Source: Datura wrightii
Taxonomy: Eukaryota > Streptophyta > Magnoliopsida > Solanales > Solanaceae
DNA length: 64,000 bases
Assembly: GCA_035772735.1 (NCBI GenBank)
Contig: JASDFA010000003.1
Coordinates: 155,261,001 to 155,325,000, forward strand
Reading direction: 5' to 3'
Within the stretch, counting starts at the first letter, position 1. Each line of letters starts with the position of its first letter. The translations under genes were made by a program, and so were the position numbers. The notes below the pieces were generated by a model, which did no database searches, was not told the DNA's origin, and saw only the letters and a list, made by a program, of their open reading frames with translations. Below are positions 47,660 through 59,303 of this stretch, in pieces.

Positions 47660-48010
47660 ATAGAAATCTTTCCTATTAGAATGACTATAATTATGACGTA
47701 ATTTTTTTTATATAAATTATATAATTACTAATCAAATAATGATATACTGCTATTCTCTAATTTAAATTTAAATTATAACAGTATCTAATTTAAATTCAAA
47801 TCACGCCATAATTAGCTTTACGCCATAATATAGCATAATTTTTTCTTGTACAGTAATACTAATTGAATAATTTAAATTATAAATATATAAAATATACCGT
47901 AGAAATATTTTTTATTAGAATGACTCTAATTATGACGTGATTTTTTCCCATATATATCATATATGTAATTGCCAATCAAATATTTATATACTGTTATGTC
48001 TCTAATTATA
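47660..48010. repeat. Two-copy direct repeat, about 110 bp, period about 236
   Basis: The phrase tattagaatgactataatta followed by tgacgtaatttttt at about 47675 recurs at about 47911, each followed by a matching tataatta...aatcaaat...atatactg order. The copies are diverged. It may be the ends of an unrecognised element next to the AT tract. Confidence 0.6.
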
Positions 48011-48046
48011 GAAAATAAGATAATCAATATTATTTCCTGCAGTATC

Positions 48047-49766
48047 TGTCATGACCCAAGTGTCTGTGATTAGCACCCATACTAACCTCCCCCTCCCCCC
48101 ACCCTCCGTGGGGGAACCAATGATACTAACTAATTACCTAAAATCGTCAACAATTATTATAAGTAGATCCCATTATGAAAATGGATAACTGAAACATTAC
48201 AAAAAAAAAGAGGGAAATAGTAACACCTCGCTATTCAAATATCCCAAGAACCTGATGGTCGTTGTACACGAGGACATCTACCTAACATTGTCTAAAAGAG
48301 TAATCTGGAAAAGAAAAGAATAAGAAAAATCAATGTCTGGACAAGAGACATCTTCTGCGGAGGAGTCGAACAACACATCTTGAGCCGCTCACCTTTATAT
48401 GAATCTTCTGCTACTTTAGAGATGAGGTTGAGATGAGCTTCCAAGATCGAGGTCTGCACTCAGAAAATAAGTGCAGGAATAGTGTTAGTATAAAACACAG
48501 TATTGGTAGGCATCATCGGCCGACCTTAAATAATAACATATACAAGCAAAATAACAATATGTAATCACCTCAGGACACAATTTCAGTAATTAATAGTCAT
48601 TCAGGATTTCAGTATGTATGGGGTATTAGCCGGCCTGCTCAGTGGATTGGACCTCACTGCAGTGATCATTTGACCGTTGTCAAGGTCTCTCCGTAGCGAA
48701 ATATGTCCTATTGCAGCGGTACTGCCTTGGCAGTAGCTTGACTTAGTTGCACATCCACAATTCTCTTAACTCTTTTCAATATTCTACTCATCATATTCAT
48801 CCAAGCTATTCATAGTTGTCAATAAAAGTTCAACATATCACACCCACAAAATATATAATGAACCAGTCGCCATAGGTTTCATAACTCATCATGAGTCCTT
48901 ATTTAACTTCACATAAATAATCAAATCATTATAAACACATCCATAACTCGAATGCACACAAAATACATGACCACAAGTTCAGTTCAGTCAGATACCTACA
49001 TACTCAGTCCGATTCTCACATTTTTACAGTAAATACAATGAATGATGACATGTCGGGTACACGCCTCCATCACATCATCATGAACACTCAATCACTGAAC
49101 ATCGATGTACACACATGCCAACAGGTCTGGATTGAGGTTCACAATGTCCAAGGAGGGACCAGGGCCAAAACAGGTTCATTAGATTCAAAGCAGGAAGGTG
49201 AATTGGCTCAATAAAAAGAAAGGTCAATTTTAGCTCAAAATTGGGATCAAGAGATATTTATTTCCATTTGGCGGGTCTTTTAAGGCTAAAGTGGACTATT
49301 CATCAAAAACGGCCTATGATCCTTTCCTAATCTCCCTTTCTATACCTCGGTATGACCGACTAGGCAAGTGATAGATTGAGACATACAGTAGAACTAAATC
49401 TATACCTTACCCACACAATGCACAGACCAACATCATCACATCTACCAACTACTAGTTCAGGTACAATCACACAATGGTAAATACATTCACAGTATTAATG
49501 CCATGCAAAGATTCATGAAGGTCATGCTTGTCTACTTAGCACGCGCACACACAAAATTTTTAGGAGGGGTATCACATTATCACATAAAATAAATCCATGT
49601 TATTGACTACCCTAAGTTCACCTATTTTCCTTTCGATTGACACAAAACAAAACACATACCACAAAAATCTAAATTGCCGGTTCTACTATATAAGGAACAC
49701 CCGAGGAAAAAGATATCCGGCAAGACAAACCCTCAGGTTATGTTCAGCAAAAATCCAGGTATCCCA
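48047..49766 (-). repeat. 3' LTR of Ty3-like element B (about 1.72 kb)
   Basis: Left end TGTCATGACCCAAGTG matches the LTR at 61768 (TGCCATGACCCAAGTG), and about 0.9 kb aligns at roughly 88 percent by eye. On the minus strand it would start TGGGATACCTGG, right after a purine run (aggggtgggg, 49767-49776). TG...CA ends and the purine tract support a minus-strand 3' LTR. Confidence 0.65.
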
Positions 49767-49851
49767 CCCCACCCCTATCAAGAAAAATATGCGGCGTACT
49801 CGACGCATATGAAAAGTAAAATATGGGAATAGGGAACATACCTGGGCGACC

Positions 49852-52001
49852 TAGATGCCTGTGGCCTGGTCAGTCGAGGGCACAGATGCACCCCCAAGCT
49901 CCTCTCCTATGGCACAGGGAATTGCAGGTGCACTCTCTGAACCTACAAAGCTCATACCCTCTCCACGAGCTCTTGCGACATCACTCTCAGCCCTCTCTCG
50001 AGCCTCATCTCTAGGCAGCTTCAGTGCTGCCTCTGTGTCTCTTTTCTCCCTCTTCATAGTAGATCACTTCTCTCACTCTCGCTCACCTCCTCTCGAGGTC
50101 TCTTCCCTTTATCATGAGCTACCGGCTTCTTTGTGATGAAATCTACTATCGATGGTAGCTCCTCCTCACTCTCATCCTCTACTACTGGAAGCACAGGCGG
50201 TGTGATGGAAGGTATTTATTGTGCGGACAGCTTTCGCACCTCAGCTCTAAGGGTCGCCACCTTTGCATACCATCTGGTCAATTTAGGGTCCTATAACTGA
50301 GCAAGGTGCTCATCTATCCGCCTTTCAAAGGAGTCCAATATATCATGCCATGTCCTGGATAGTCTCTATAACTCTTTCATCATCCATGGCTTAACCTGCT
50401 CTATTAGAACCTTCACTTGAAGTGTCGTCTAAGCCTGCTGCTTTCGACCTTCACTAGCCGCGTAGCTATGTCGGTAAGGAAATACTAAGATAGTGTGACT
50501 AGGACAGCTAGTGAGGAGCGAGATGTCACAATGGGTAGGCGAGCTACTGGTGCAGTAGATGATGACTCTGGGACCTCGGTAGTCAATAGAGTATTTGCTG
50601 CAGTGGTAGTATCAGGTTGGCTATCGGTATCTCGTGCCATTGACGGCTCTGCTTCAAACTCAGTAAACCTCGCAGTCTCACTCTGAATACCTCCACTCAA
50701 TACCTCAGCTAGTAATGTGGCCCCTGTGGATATGGCTATCTGACTCCTGGCCCTAGAAACTGGGTTTGTATCATCTTTGATCAACCCGATATTTGTAATC
50801 TTGTGTACCACCACTCTCTTGTCTACGGATGGCAATTCCGGAACCTGGGACTCCTTACAGAGCCGGTCTATGAGTCATGGGAAGGGGATGCTTGTTCTAT
50901 CTATGATATCTCTCTCCCGTATCTCCTCAGTTATATACCTTGGGAAGTTGATAACATACCCCTCCATAATACTCACTACCAGTGCAACTCGGTCTGGTAA
51001 TACCATATTATCGTTGTTGGTTGGTACCAGCCTGTGTCGTACGAGCGACCACCACAATTTGTCCTAAAAGTTCAGAGTGGCCTTCTTGATTTGTACCTCC
51101 ATTTTAGCCATTCAGCTAATGTACCCCAAGTGGCAATTATTCGAGCCAGCCAAGTGTATTGTCTTTTTCTGCCCTCGTGGCTCAACTTTTTGGTTTTGAT
51201 TTTCTGTATCTCACTCAGCCGATGATCAAACTCGATTGTGTTCATCGGGGGATCATACTTTGGACCATATAGCATACAAGAGATGATTCACTTAGAACTG
51301 TCCATGGGTGTCTCCCTTACCATCACCCGAGTCAGTGCAGGCCATTTCCTCCAATCCTAGCCTCCCTAGGCCTGATGTTGTAGTATGGCCGCATATGTTG
51401 CATAGAATTCTCTGACCAATGGTGGACTGTAGCTGCCGGATGGCTCACTCAACCACCCAAACTAGTATTTGTCAAACAAAGCCTGAATCTCCGGGAGGTC
51501 CTTAAACCCTGTAGTGACTAACCTCAGCTCCTCATAGATGCTTCACTTTGGTTGGCCCTTATCTGCGGGAGTATTGTCTCTGTTGTAGATGGCCCGCATA
51601 TCTGGAACACACCACCTCCTCACCATTCTCCAAGGCTGCTCAATAGATGTGTGGGAGATCTCAGTCTCCTCATTTCTTGCAGTTGCAGTGCCCTCGAGAG
51701 CATTCAGGGCTGAGACTCCAGTATTTCCTTCCTCCCGGCTGGGTGGGTCCCTTGTGAGTGGAGTAGGAGAAACGACCATGGCTGTCTTATTTATAGGGTG
51801 TTTAGTCCTAGCCCTAGTCGACCTCCACTCCAATTGTTCCTCAGATATCTAATATTCTTCAACCGAGCCACTCGACTCTTCTGAAGATGACAGCTCGTCG
51901 CTTAGTCTACGAGTCAAGGGCTGGCCCTTCTCCTGCCCCTGTTTCTTAGCCGGGCTTCTTTGGGGTTCCTTTTGGTGCCTTTGTACTTGTGGAATAATCA
52001 T
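49852..52001 (-). pseudogene. Putative plant transposon protein ORF (3' ORF of a Ty3-type element), broken
   Basis: ATG at 51999-52001 starts MIIPQVQRHQKEPQRSPAKK. Later stretches match the 'putative plant transposon protein' domain of Athila/Tat-like elements: WFGWLSEPSGSYSPPLVREF, then YTWLARIIATWGTLAEW, LWWSLVRHRLVPTNNDNMVL, IDRLCKESQVPELPSVDKRV. These are split by several stops and frame changes. It ends DQATGI about 80 bp before the purine tract of the 48047 LTR. Its role is unknown; in Athila-like elements extra ORFs sit here, 3' of pol. Whether it belongs to B or to the nested Athila-like element is unresolved. Confidence 0.6.
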
Positions 52002-52059
52002 TAGTATCCAAGATGAGAGTATATAAAATTGAAAAATTAGTGCCTACCTGCAAACAGGA

Positions 52060-53570
52060 CGGAGGACCTAACGACTCGTTGCCACTGGCCACGACTTGTG
52101 AGGTCAACTGTTATCTGCAGGTCAAGAATTCAACTTAATTCCAGTGTACGTGACGACTTGACATGATGAGTTGTTGCTCATGGCAATGACTCATTGAGTC
52201 AGTCGTGATCATATGCTGTAACTCAATTTAAATTCCACCTAGGACGAGACACATAACGAGTCGTGAGATGATACCACGACTCGTCAAATGGCTCGTGCTT
52301 AAGAGTCCTCTTAACAATAGTGGTGACGGGTCATGTAACTACTCGTTAGGAATGCCCACGAGTCTTTACATAAGGCGTCATCACTGAATGACCTGTTAAA
52401 CCATTTTTTCTTCCAAATTTTCGATGGGTTACTCAGACTTCACCCATGTCAAATGTTAGACACTTTCATTTTGGTGTGAGTTGGGCAGGAAAAATAAGCA
52501 AAGCTTTGTGAACAAAGCATTTACAGATCGTAATGCCCGCCGACTCAATGAGTGTAAGAAAACCCATATCAACCCATACTAAATCTCAACTGCCATTAAT
52601 TTTTCAAGTAAACACAGACCATTATACTTCTAACATTTCACTGATCATCCTATTTAATCAATTTAATTCATGGAAACTTAGGGCTTTCGTGTTGGGGATT
52701 AAATCCTTATGTGAATCATAGTTTACACACATGAGTAGGTTGAAAATTTACACATAAATCATATTAATACTAACAATTTCAAGAGTGGACGATGCAAGTT
52801 TGAGCAGTAGTTTACGACTTGCGGTAATGATCGGGAACAGGTGTGCGTGTGTGATTAGGGAAGATGGGAAGTGATTAGGGACAAGGGAACTTGATTTGAG
52901 GGTGTGGATGTTTGAACTTGTGAGGAATTTTGAAATAAATCGGGGGTTCAAATGTTTTTTTTAAAATAATTTTACCCAATGCAATCATGGGTCGGGTCGG
53001 GTGATAACATTTTATTTAGGTGCACCACGACCCACATAATGAGTCTTTTTGCAAAGTATAACTCGTTAAGCTGTTCGTTTAACCTAACGACTCATGTCAC
53101 GACTCGTGGTCTTACCCAAGGAGTCGTGTCGTGAGTCATTAGCCCTACACTCTGGTGGACTTTCAGTATTATTAGGATGAATAACTTGATGAATCGTTGA
53201 GTTACCTCATGATTCGTTGAGTTACTCATTATTAGCTTTCCGGCTTGAACTGATTCTGCTTCAGTGGACACGAGTAGTCTTGATGAGTCATTCAGTCAGG
53301 TAATGACTATCCTATGCTCTTTGGCACTAGAATCTCAAGTTCAGATTTTTGGTTTTAGCTTCAGATTTCTTATCTTAATCACCTGCACATATTAACACAC
53401 ATAAACACTATACTTATATTACAGTTACAACTTGGGTTGCCTCCCAAGAAGCGTCTGATTTAACGTCGCAGCACGACACGGGTATCTTGATTACTCAGAC
53501 TTCACCAAGATACCTCCATGGGTTGCCTCCCATGCAGCGCCTGATTTAACGTCGCGATACGATGTAAGTT
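52060..53570 (-). other. Non-coding 3' region of the Athila-like element, rich in GAGTCGT motifs
   Basis: No coding region. Variants of acgactcgt/acgagtcgt recur densely at 52070-52400 and 53040-53310, and the same motif style recurs in the element's own LTR (60350-60740). The stretch 53430-53570 holds two copies of gggttgcctccca, then gcgcctgatttaacgtcg, about 90 bp apart, just past the end of pol. Confidence 0.6.
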
Positions 53571-53579
53571 CCGGGTTAC

Positions 53580-54449
53580 TCAGACTTCACCCAGAGCCCA
53601 AAGGTCCACTAGTTTAATTTCTTTGCTCTTTTCCAAATATGTTTTCACCCGTTGGCCATTCACCTTGAACCGTTTGCCTTCATGGCTTTCCAATTCAATT
53701 GCCCCATAGGAGAAAACTTGAACCACTAGAAATGTTCCTAACCATTTGGAATTCAACTTGCTAGAAAACAAGAGAAGCTTAGAATTAAATAGCAACACCA
53801 TATCTCCGGGGCTGAACTCTCTCTACTCAATCTTCCAGTCATGTTGAATCTTCATCCTCAGTTTGTAAATTTCTGAAATTTCATAGGCTTTCAAACAAAA
53901 TTCATCTAGCTCATTCAATTGATCAAGCCTCAAGTTTTCAACCGCTCCAGTTCAGATTTAGCTTCTTAAGCGCCCACATAGCTTTGTGCTCAAGTTCGAC
54001 CGGAAGATGACATACTTTTCCATGCACAAGATAATATGGAGACATATATATAGGGTCTTGAATGCAATCTGATAAGCCCATAATGCATCATCTAGCTTCC
54101 TAAACCAATCTGTCTGGTTAGCATTCACAGTCTTCACCAAGATGGTCTTTATCTCCCGGTTGGAGACCTCAACTTGCCCACTCGATTGTGGATGATAAGG
54201 TGTTGCCACCCTGTGTTTCACTCCATATTTCTCAAGCAATGTTCGAAACAATTGGTTGCATAAGTGCGAACCCCCATCACTAATGATGGCTCTGGTAGTC
54301 CCAAATTTGGCAAAAATATTCCGCTTCAAGAACGTTGTGACACTCTTACTCTCATTTTTTGGAAGTGCAATTGCCTCCACCCACTTAGAAACATAGTCCA
54401 TAGCTACAAGTATGTACTTCATCCCATTGGAACTCACAATCGAGCCCAT
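53580..54449 (-). pseudogene. Athila-like integrase core and C-terminal region
   Basis: The DDE core is readable: ILVAMDYVSKWVEAIALP (Asp), RAIISDGGSHLCNQLF (Asp), HPQSSGQVEVSNREIK (Glu). The open stretch drifts off frame near 54060. A later piece (53801-53580) holds LNSKWLGTFLVVQVFSYG and FKVNGQRVKTYLE, the GPF-type end of integrase. There is no chromodomain. Confidence 0.85.
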
Positions 54450-54793
54450 GAGGTCAATGCCCCAAACATCAAACAGCTCAATGATAAGGATGGGAGTAAG
54501 AGGGAGCTCATGCCTCCTTGATATGCCTCCTTGCTTTTGGCATGCATCACATGCCTTTTAAAAATCATGTGCATCTTGGTGAATGGTTGGCCAATAGTAC
54601 CCACATTGCAGAATTTTGTGGGCTGTGAGAATCTCGTTGTGGTTACATCTAACAGGGGATGAGTGACAAGCCTCCAATATGCTCAACATCTCAACTTGGG
54701 CACACATCTCCAAATCACCCCATCAGTACATACGCGGAATAAGTATGGCTCATCCAAAAAAAACTTATGCACATCAGAAATGAATTTCTTCCA

Positions 54794-55620
54794 CTAGTGA
54801 AATGATAAATCTTCAAGTACCACATCACTTACCAGATAATTAGTGAAGTCTGCAAACCATGGGATGAGATCCTGGGAAGCAGCCAAAACCTGCTCGTCGG
54901 GGAATGTGTCATCTATGTCAAGCTCATCTCGAAGTGCTGCATCTGCCTCTAATCTCGACAAGTGATCCACCACCTGATTTTTAGACCCCTTCCGGTCCTT
55001 GACCTCAAACTCGAACTCTTGCAGCAACAGAACCCATCGAATCAACAGTGGCTTGGCATCCTTCTTTACCATCAAATATCTCAGAGTTGCATGGTCTGTA
55101 TTAACTATCACCTCAGTTCAAGAAAGTAAGCGTGAAACTTCTCGAATGCAAATATCACAGCCAACAACTCCTGTTCCATCATGGTGTAATTTTTCTGAGT
55201 TGCATTAAGAGCCTTGCTAGCATAATAAATTAGGTGAAAAGTCTTTTCATGCCTTTGGGCCAAAACAACTCCCAGGTCTACTCCGCTAGCATCGCACATA
55301 ATCTCAAATGGTAAGGACCAGTCAGGTGCCACTATGGTCGGGGTCGTAGTCAATCTCTCCTTTAGGCATTCAAAAGCCTTTATAAACCCATCATCGAACA
55401 CAAACTTCACCTCTTTCTCAAGTAAATTGCACAATGGATGTGCAATCTTTGAGAAATCCTTGATGAATCTCCTACAAAATCCTGCATGCCCCAAAAGCTT
55501 CGAACATCCTTCACAAAAATATGGGGTGGTAGACTAGAAATTACATCGATCTTCACTCTGTCCACCTCAATGCCCTTACCCAAAATCTTGTGGCCTTGAA
55601 CTATACCTTCTTTGACCATG
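54794..55620 (-). pseudogene. Athila-like RNase H and RT connection region
   Basis: From right to left: VQGHKILGKGIEVDRVKIDV (RT thumb; 55600), HAGFCRRFIKDFSKIAHPL, then RNase H with MCDASGVDLGVVLAQRHEK, ALNATQKNYTMMEQELLAVI and VNTDHATLRYLMVKKDAKPL. It ends at NQVVDHLSRLEADA. A frameshift lies near 55500 and a stop near 55108. Confidence 0.85.
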
Positions 55621-56225
55621 ATATGACACTTTCTCTAATTAAGCACCAAGTTGGTCTCTTAGCATCATTGCAATACCTTACTCAATGAGCCAAACAATCA
55701 TCAAATGAGTCACCCACCACCGAAAAATCATCCATAAAGACTTCAAAAGTATCCTCCACCATGTCAGAAAATATGGACATCATGCAGCATTGAAAAGTGG
55801 CGGGCGCATTAGATAACTCAAATGGCATCCTATTGAAAGCAAATGTACCATAGGGACAAGTGAAAGTGGTTTTTTCTTGGTCTTCGAGGGCTATAGAGAT
55901 CTGATTTTACCCCGAATAACCATCAAGAAAACAGTACCACCCTATACCTGCAAGTCATTCTAGCATTTGATCCATGAATGGCATCGAAAAGTGATCTTTC
56001 TGCGTCTAGTAGTTTAATTTCCGATAGTCCATGCATACCATCCAACCTGTGACTGGCTAAGTGGAATAGCTCATTGTTAGTATTTGGGACCACAGTGATT
56101 CCTCCCTTCTTTGGTATGCACTGAACCGGGCTCACCCATTTGCTATCAGCAATAGGGTAAACCACACCTACATCCAACCACTTGATGATTTCCTTCTTGA
56201 CCACCTCTTGCATAGACGGATTCAA
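55621..56225 (-). pseudogene. Athila-like RT core
   Basis: NPSMQEVVKKEIIKWLDVGV and SKWVSPVQCIPKKGGITVV open the RT. The catalytic segment is visible near 55690-55745 as FMDDFSVVGDSFDDCLAH (Y/FMDD type). The middle is disrupted by stops and an apparent rearrangement around 55990-56050. Confidence 0.8.
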
Positions 56226-56377
56226 CCTACGCTGATGCTCAATGCTCGGAATACAATCTGGCTCAAGTTGGATCTTATGTGTGCAAGTACTGAAGGGGAT
56301 CCCAATAATATCTGCGATGGTCCATCCAATGGCCTTTTATACTTTTTTAGAATGGAGACCAAAGCCTCCACTTGCCA

Positions 56378-57100
56378 TTACACCAAGTCAGCTGCAATTA
56401 TGATTGGTAAAGTGTTTTTGGTCCCCAGAAATACATACAGTAAGTGAGATAAGAGTACCTTGAGCTCCAATACCAGAGGCTCCTCAATAGATGGCTTGGC
56501 CGGTGGAGTCACATGATTTTTCAGATCAAGATCAATCTTCTTTGGAGCATAAGTGTACGACCCCATACCAGAAAGTGCATTCATTGATCTCTTCAGCATC
56601 AACATTCATCAACACTACTGCTAAGTCCTCAATAGTCACTATCTCATCAATAGGCATGATTGGAAGCTCAGCTTCTGCAATATCAATCACTGAGACCATC
56701 CGCATGTCATTTGTCTATTTCATGGACCGACATACATCAAATATCACCTCTTCATTGTTCAATCAGAATTTCAGATGTCCCATCTCCATGTCTACAAGAG
56801 CACGTCCAGTGGCGAGGAATGATTTCCCCAAGACAATGGGGACCTCGAAATCAACCTCACAGTCCAGAATAACAAAGGCTGGAAATATAAAGGACTCCAT
56901 CTTCACTAGCACATCATAGAGAATTTCCATCAGATTTTTCACCATGTGATCTGCCACCAATAGCCGCATTATAGTCGGTTTGGGGGCTCCCAAGCCCAAC
57001 TGTCTAAATACGGTCAACGACATCAAATTAATACTAGCACCCAGATCACACAGAGTCTTAGCAAAGTTAAAGGCTCAAATAGTGCAAAGTATGGTCAAAG
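56378..57100 (-). pseudogene. Athila-like aspartic protease region
   Basis: CDLGASINLMSLTVFRQLG carries the D-x-G-A-S active site. FVILDCEVDFEVPIVLGKSF and ATGRALVDMEMGHLKF follow, the usual Athila/Tat protease pattern. The frame continues into an inter-domain region with DVDAEEINECTF, then stops. Confidence 0.8.
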
Positions 57101-57199
57101 CTCCAAGGTCTTCTTTCTTCTGCACAAGAGACCGAGATGCTATTGCACTACAATGGTGCAAATTATCAGTAGGTTCAAAGCTCATGGTCCTATTTCAGT

Positions 57200-59174
57200 G
57201 ACAAGGTCCTTCATAAATTTAGCATCTTCAGGCATCTGCTCAAGTGCCTCAACTAATGGGATGTTCACAGATAATTGTTTCAGCATCGAAATAAATTTGT
57301 GATACTTCCCATCTTCAAACTTCTTCTTTAGCCTCTGTGAGAAAGGGGAGGAGGTCTAGGAATGGGAGTCATCTTTTGAGGTACCTCCTTCTCCTTCCCT
57401 TTTTCTGACACATGCTCTTTTGCATTACTAGGAGTTATCTTCTCATCTACATCATCAATCAAAACCCGTTCCTCGGATTCCGCCACCCTATCATCATCAA
57501 TTCATGAGGGATCAACTATGTCATCAGTCACAACCGGCATCGGAGGATCAACTATCGCCTTCCCACTCCTAGTAGTGACAGCCATGCAATGACTGTCATT
57601 TTTCGAATTCTGAATTGTATTGCTGTGAAGCATGCCCTTCTACCTATGGTTCATAACAACAGACATCTGACCAAGCTACTGCTCTATCTGCTTAATGGAA
57701 GTGGCATGTGACTCCACCATTTGGTTCATACTAGAAATATCAGTGTGGAGTTCCTTAAAATAGCTATTTGTCGCCTCCATCTGCTTGAGTACCTTAGACA
57801 ACATATCTTCTACCCTTGAACCACTAGACTTTGGCTCACGGTTCCGTGGGGAACATAACAACCACTTCTATCATTTTTGTACTCCTCACAGTTTTTCCAG
57901 TCACCATTGTCTCTGTCTCTACTCCTATCCTTATATTGGCCGCAGTTGTAGTTGTAATCTCTATAATAGTTCCGACCTTAATTCCCCTGACCTTGACGCC
58001 AAGAGTCTTAGTTAGACTCTTGTGTGTTGGTCCGGAAACCCACCCCTTAATCATTCAAGTAATTGGTTTCCTCCTCAGATTCTGATTTGCCTCCATCATT
58101 TCTCGAGGCCTCTCCTTGAGAACCAACCGCATTCACCTTTTCAGCTCCGGCTCTCATAAATGCTTAGCAAGAAGCCCCATTGTGGTTTTGATCTCAGCAA
58201 TATCTTGGTCTCTCTCTTCATCCTTTCTTCTCTACTCTGCAGACATACCTACTGCATAAGTTCATCTGGAACTTCCCACTCTCTTGTGTGCCATGCGCAG
58301 TGGGTTTGGTGATCCTATCAAGGACCTCAGCAGCCTCAGCATATGTATGACTCATGAATGTTCTGCCCAAGACAGTATCAGCCACCTCCTTGGTGTTAGC
58401 ATTCATAGACCTATAGAATATCTCCAATAATATATCATCTGGGATCCTATGGCTTGGCACCTTTTTCAGCTTATTGTTGAACCGTAGCCACGTCTCATGA
58501 AGTGCTTCAGAATTCAACTGCCTGAAGTTCTAGATTTCATCTTTCAGCTGCAATGCTCTGGAAGGTGGGAAGAATCTTTCAAGAAAGGCTCTTTTAAGCT
58601 CTCCCCAGGTAGTGATAGAATCGTTGGAAATTCCCCCAATCACAATGTTGCCTCACTCCCTAGTGAAAAGGGAAATAACCTCAGCCTGATTGCATCCTGA
58701 CTCACTCCCGATTGTTTGTATGCTTTGCAAATACCCACGAAATATGTCAAGTGAGTATGTGCATCATCAATTGCATGACCTGCAAATATACCTTTGATGT
58801 TGAGTAGTTGGATCATTGCGTTGATAATGTCAAACTTTTCGGGGGCAAAGGGGGAGGGACAATAGCTGCAGTGGTACTGGCCTCATCAATATCAGTATCA
58901 TCATCATCTTCATCAAAGTACCGGGCCTCTGCTGGTCTAGGTCTCTATTCTTTCTAGCTTGCTCAGCTTCAACAGCTTGGCATTGCTCTTCAGTGAGCCT
59001 CGCTGCCTCTCTATCTCTTACTCGAGCTTGTTCCTCATCCAATATTCTGGTTGTTTCTTTTTCCACTATTTCTTGTCCATGAACGTTGGCCATGTTCCCT
59101 AAGTTCCATAGTGTTCGCTCAAGTTCGTGGTCAATAGGAACCAGGAATTTTCCTCGGATCCTAGTACTAGGCAT
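57200..59174 (-). pseudogene. Athila-like gag
   Basis: ATG at 59172-59174 starts MPSTRIRGKFLVPIDHELER. An Arg/Glu-rich coiled segment follows (ARVRDREAARLTEEQCQAVE), then the capsid-like core (HTHLTYFVGICKAYK, EATLWLGEFPTILSLPGESL, and LLEIFYRSMNANTKEVADTV), then an Asn/Arg-rich tail and a coiled region (LSKVLKQMEATNSYFKELHT). Frame changes occur near 58860, 58520 and 57860. It would form the particle core. Confidence 0.8.
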
Positions 59175-59285
59175 ACACGAACCTGAGGCCTATGAAGAAG
59201 GAAAAACAACAAAGAAAACAATAAAAAGGAAATAAGGACCAACAGCAAAGCAAACACAATTAACAAAAGCCTAAACCGTATTCTC

Positions 59286-59301
59286 GGCAATGGCGCCAAA
59301 A
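59286..59301 (-). other. Primer-binding site of the Athila-like element (tRNA-Asp type)
   Basis: Minus strand reads ttggcgccattgccga, matching the TGGCGCCGTTGCC type of primer site common in the Athila/Tat group with one change, just inside the LTR end. Confidence 0.75.
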
Positions 59302-59303
59302 TC

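Noticed and set aside
49823..50136. Plus-strand ORFs (GNIPGRPRCLWPG, VAWSVEGTDAPPSSS)
   Set aside because: They are shadows of the minus-strand plant-transposon-protein ORF.
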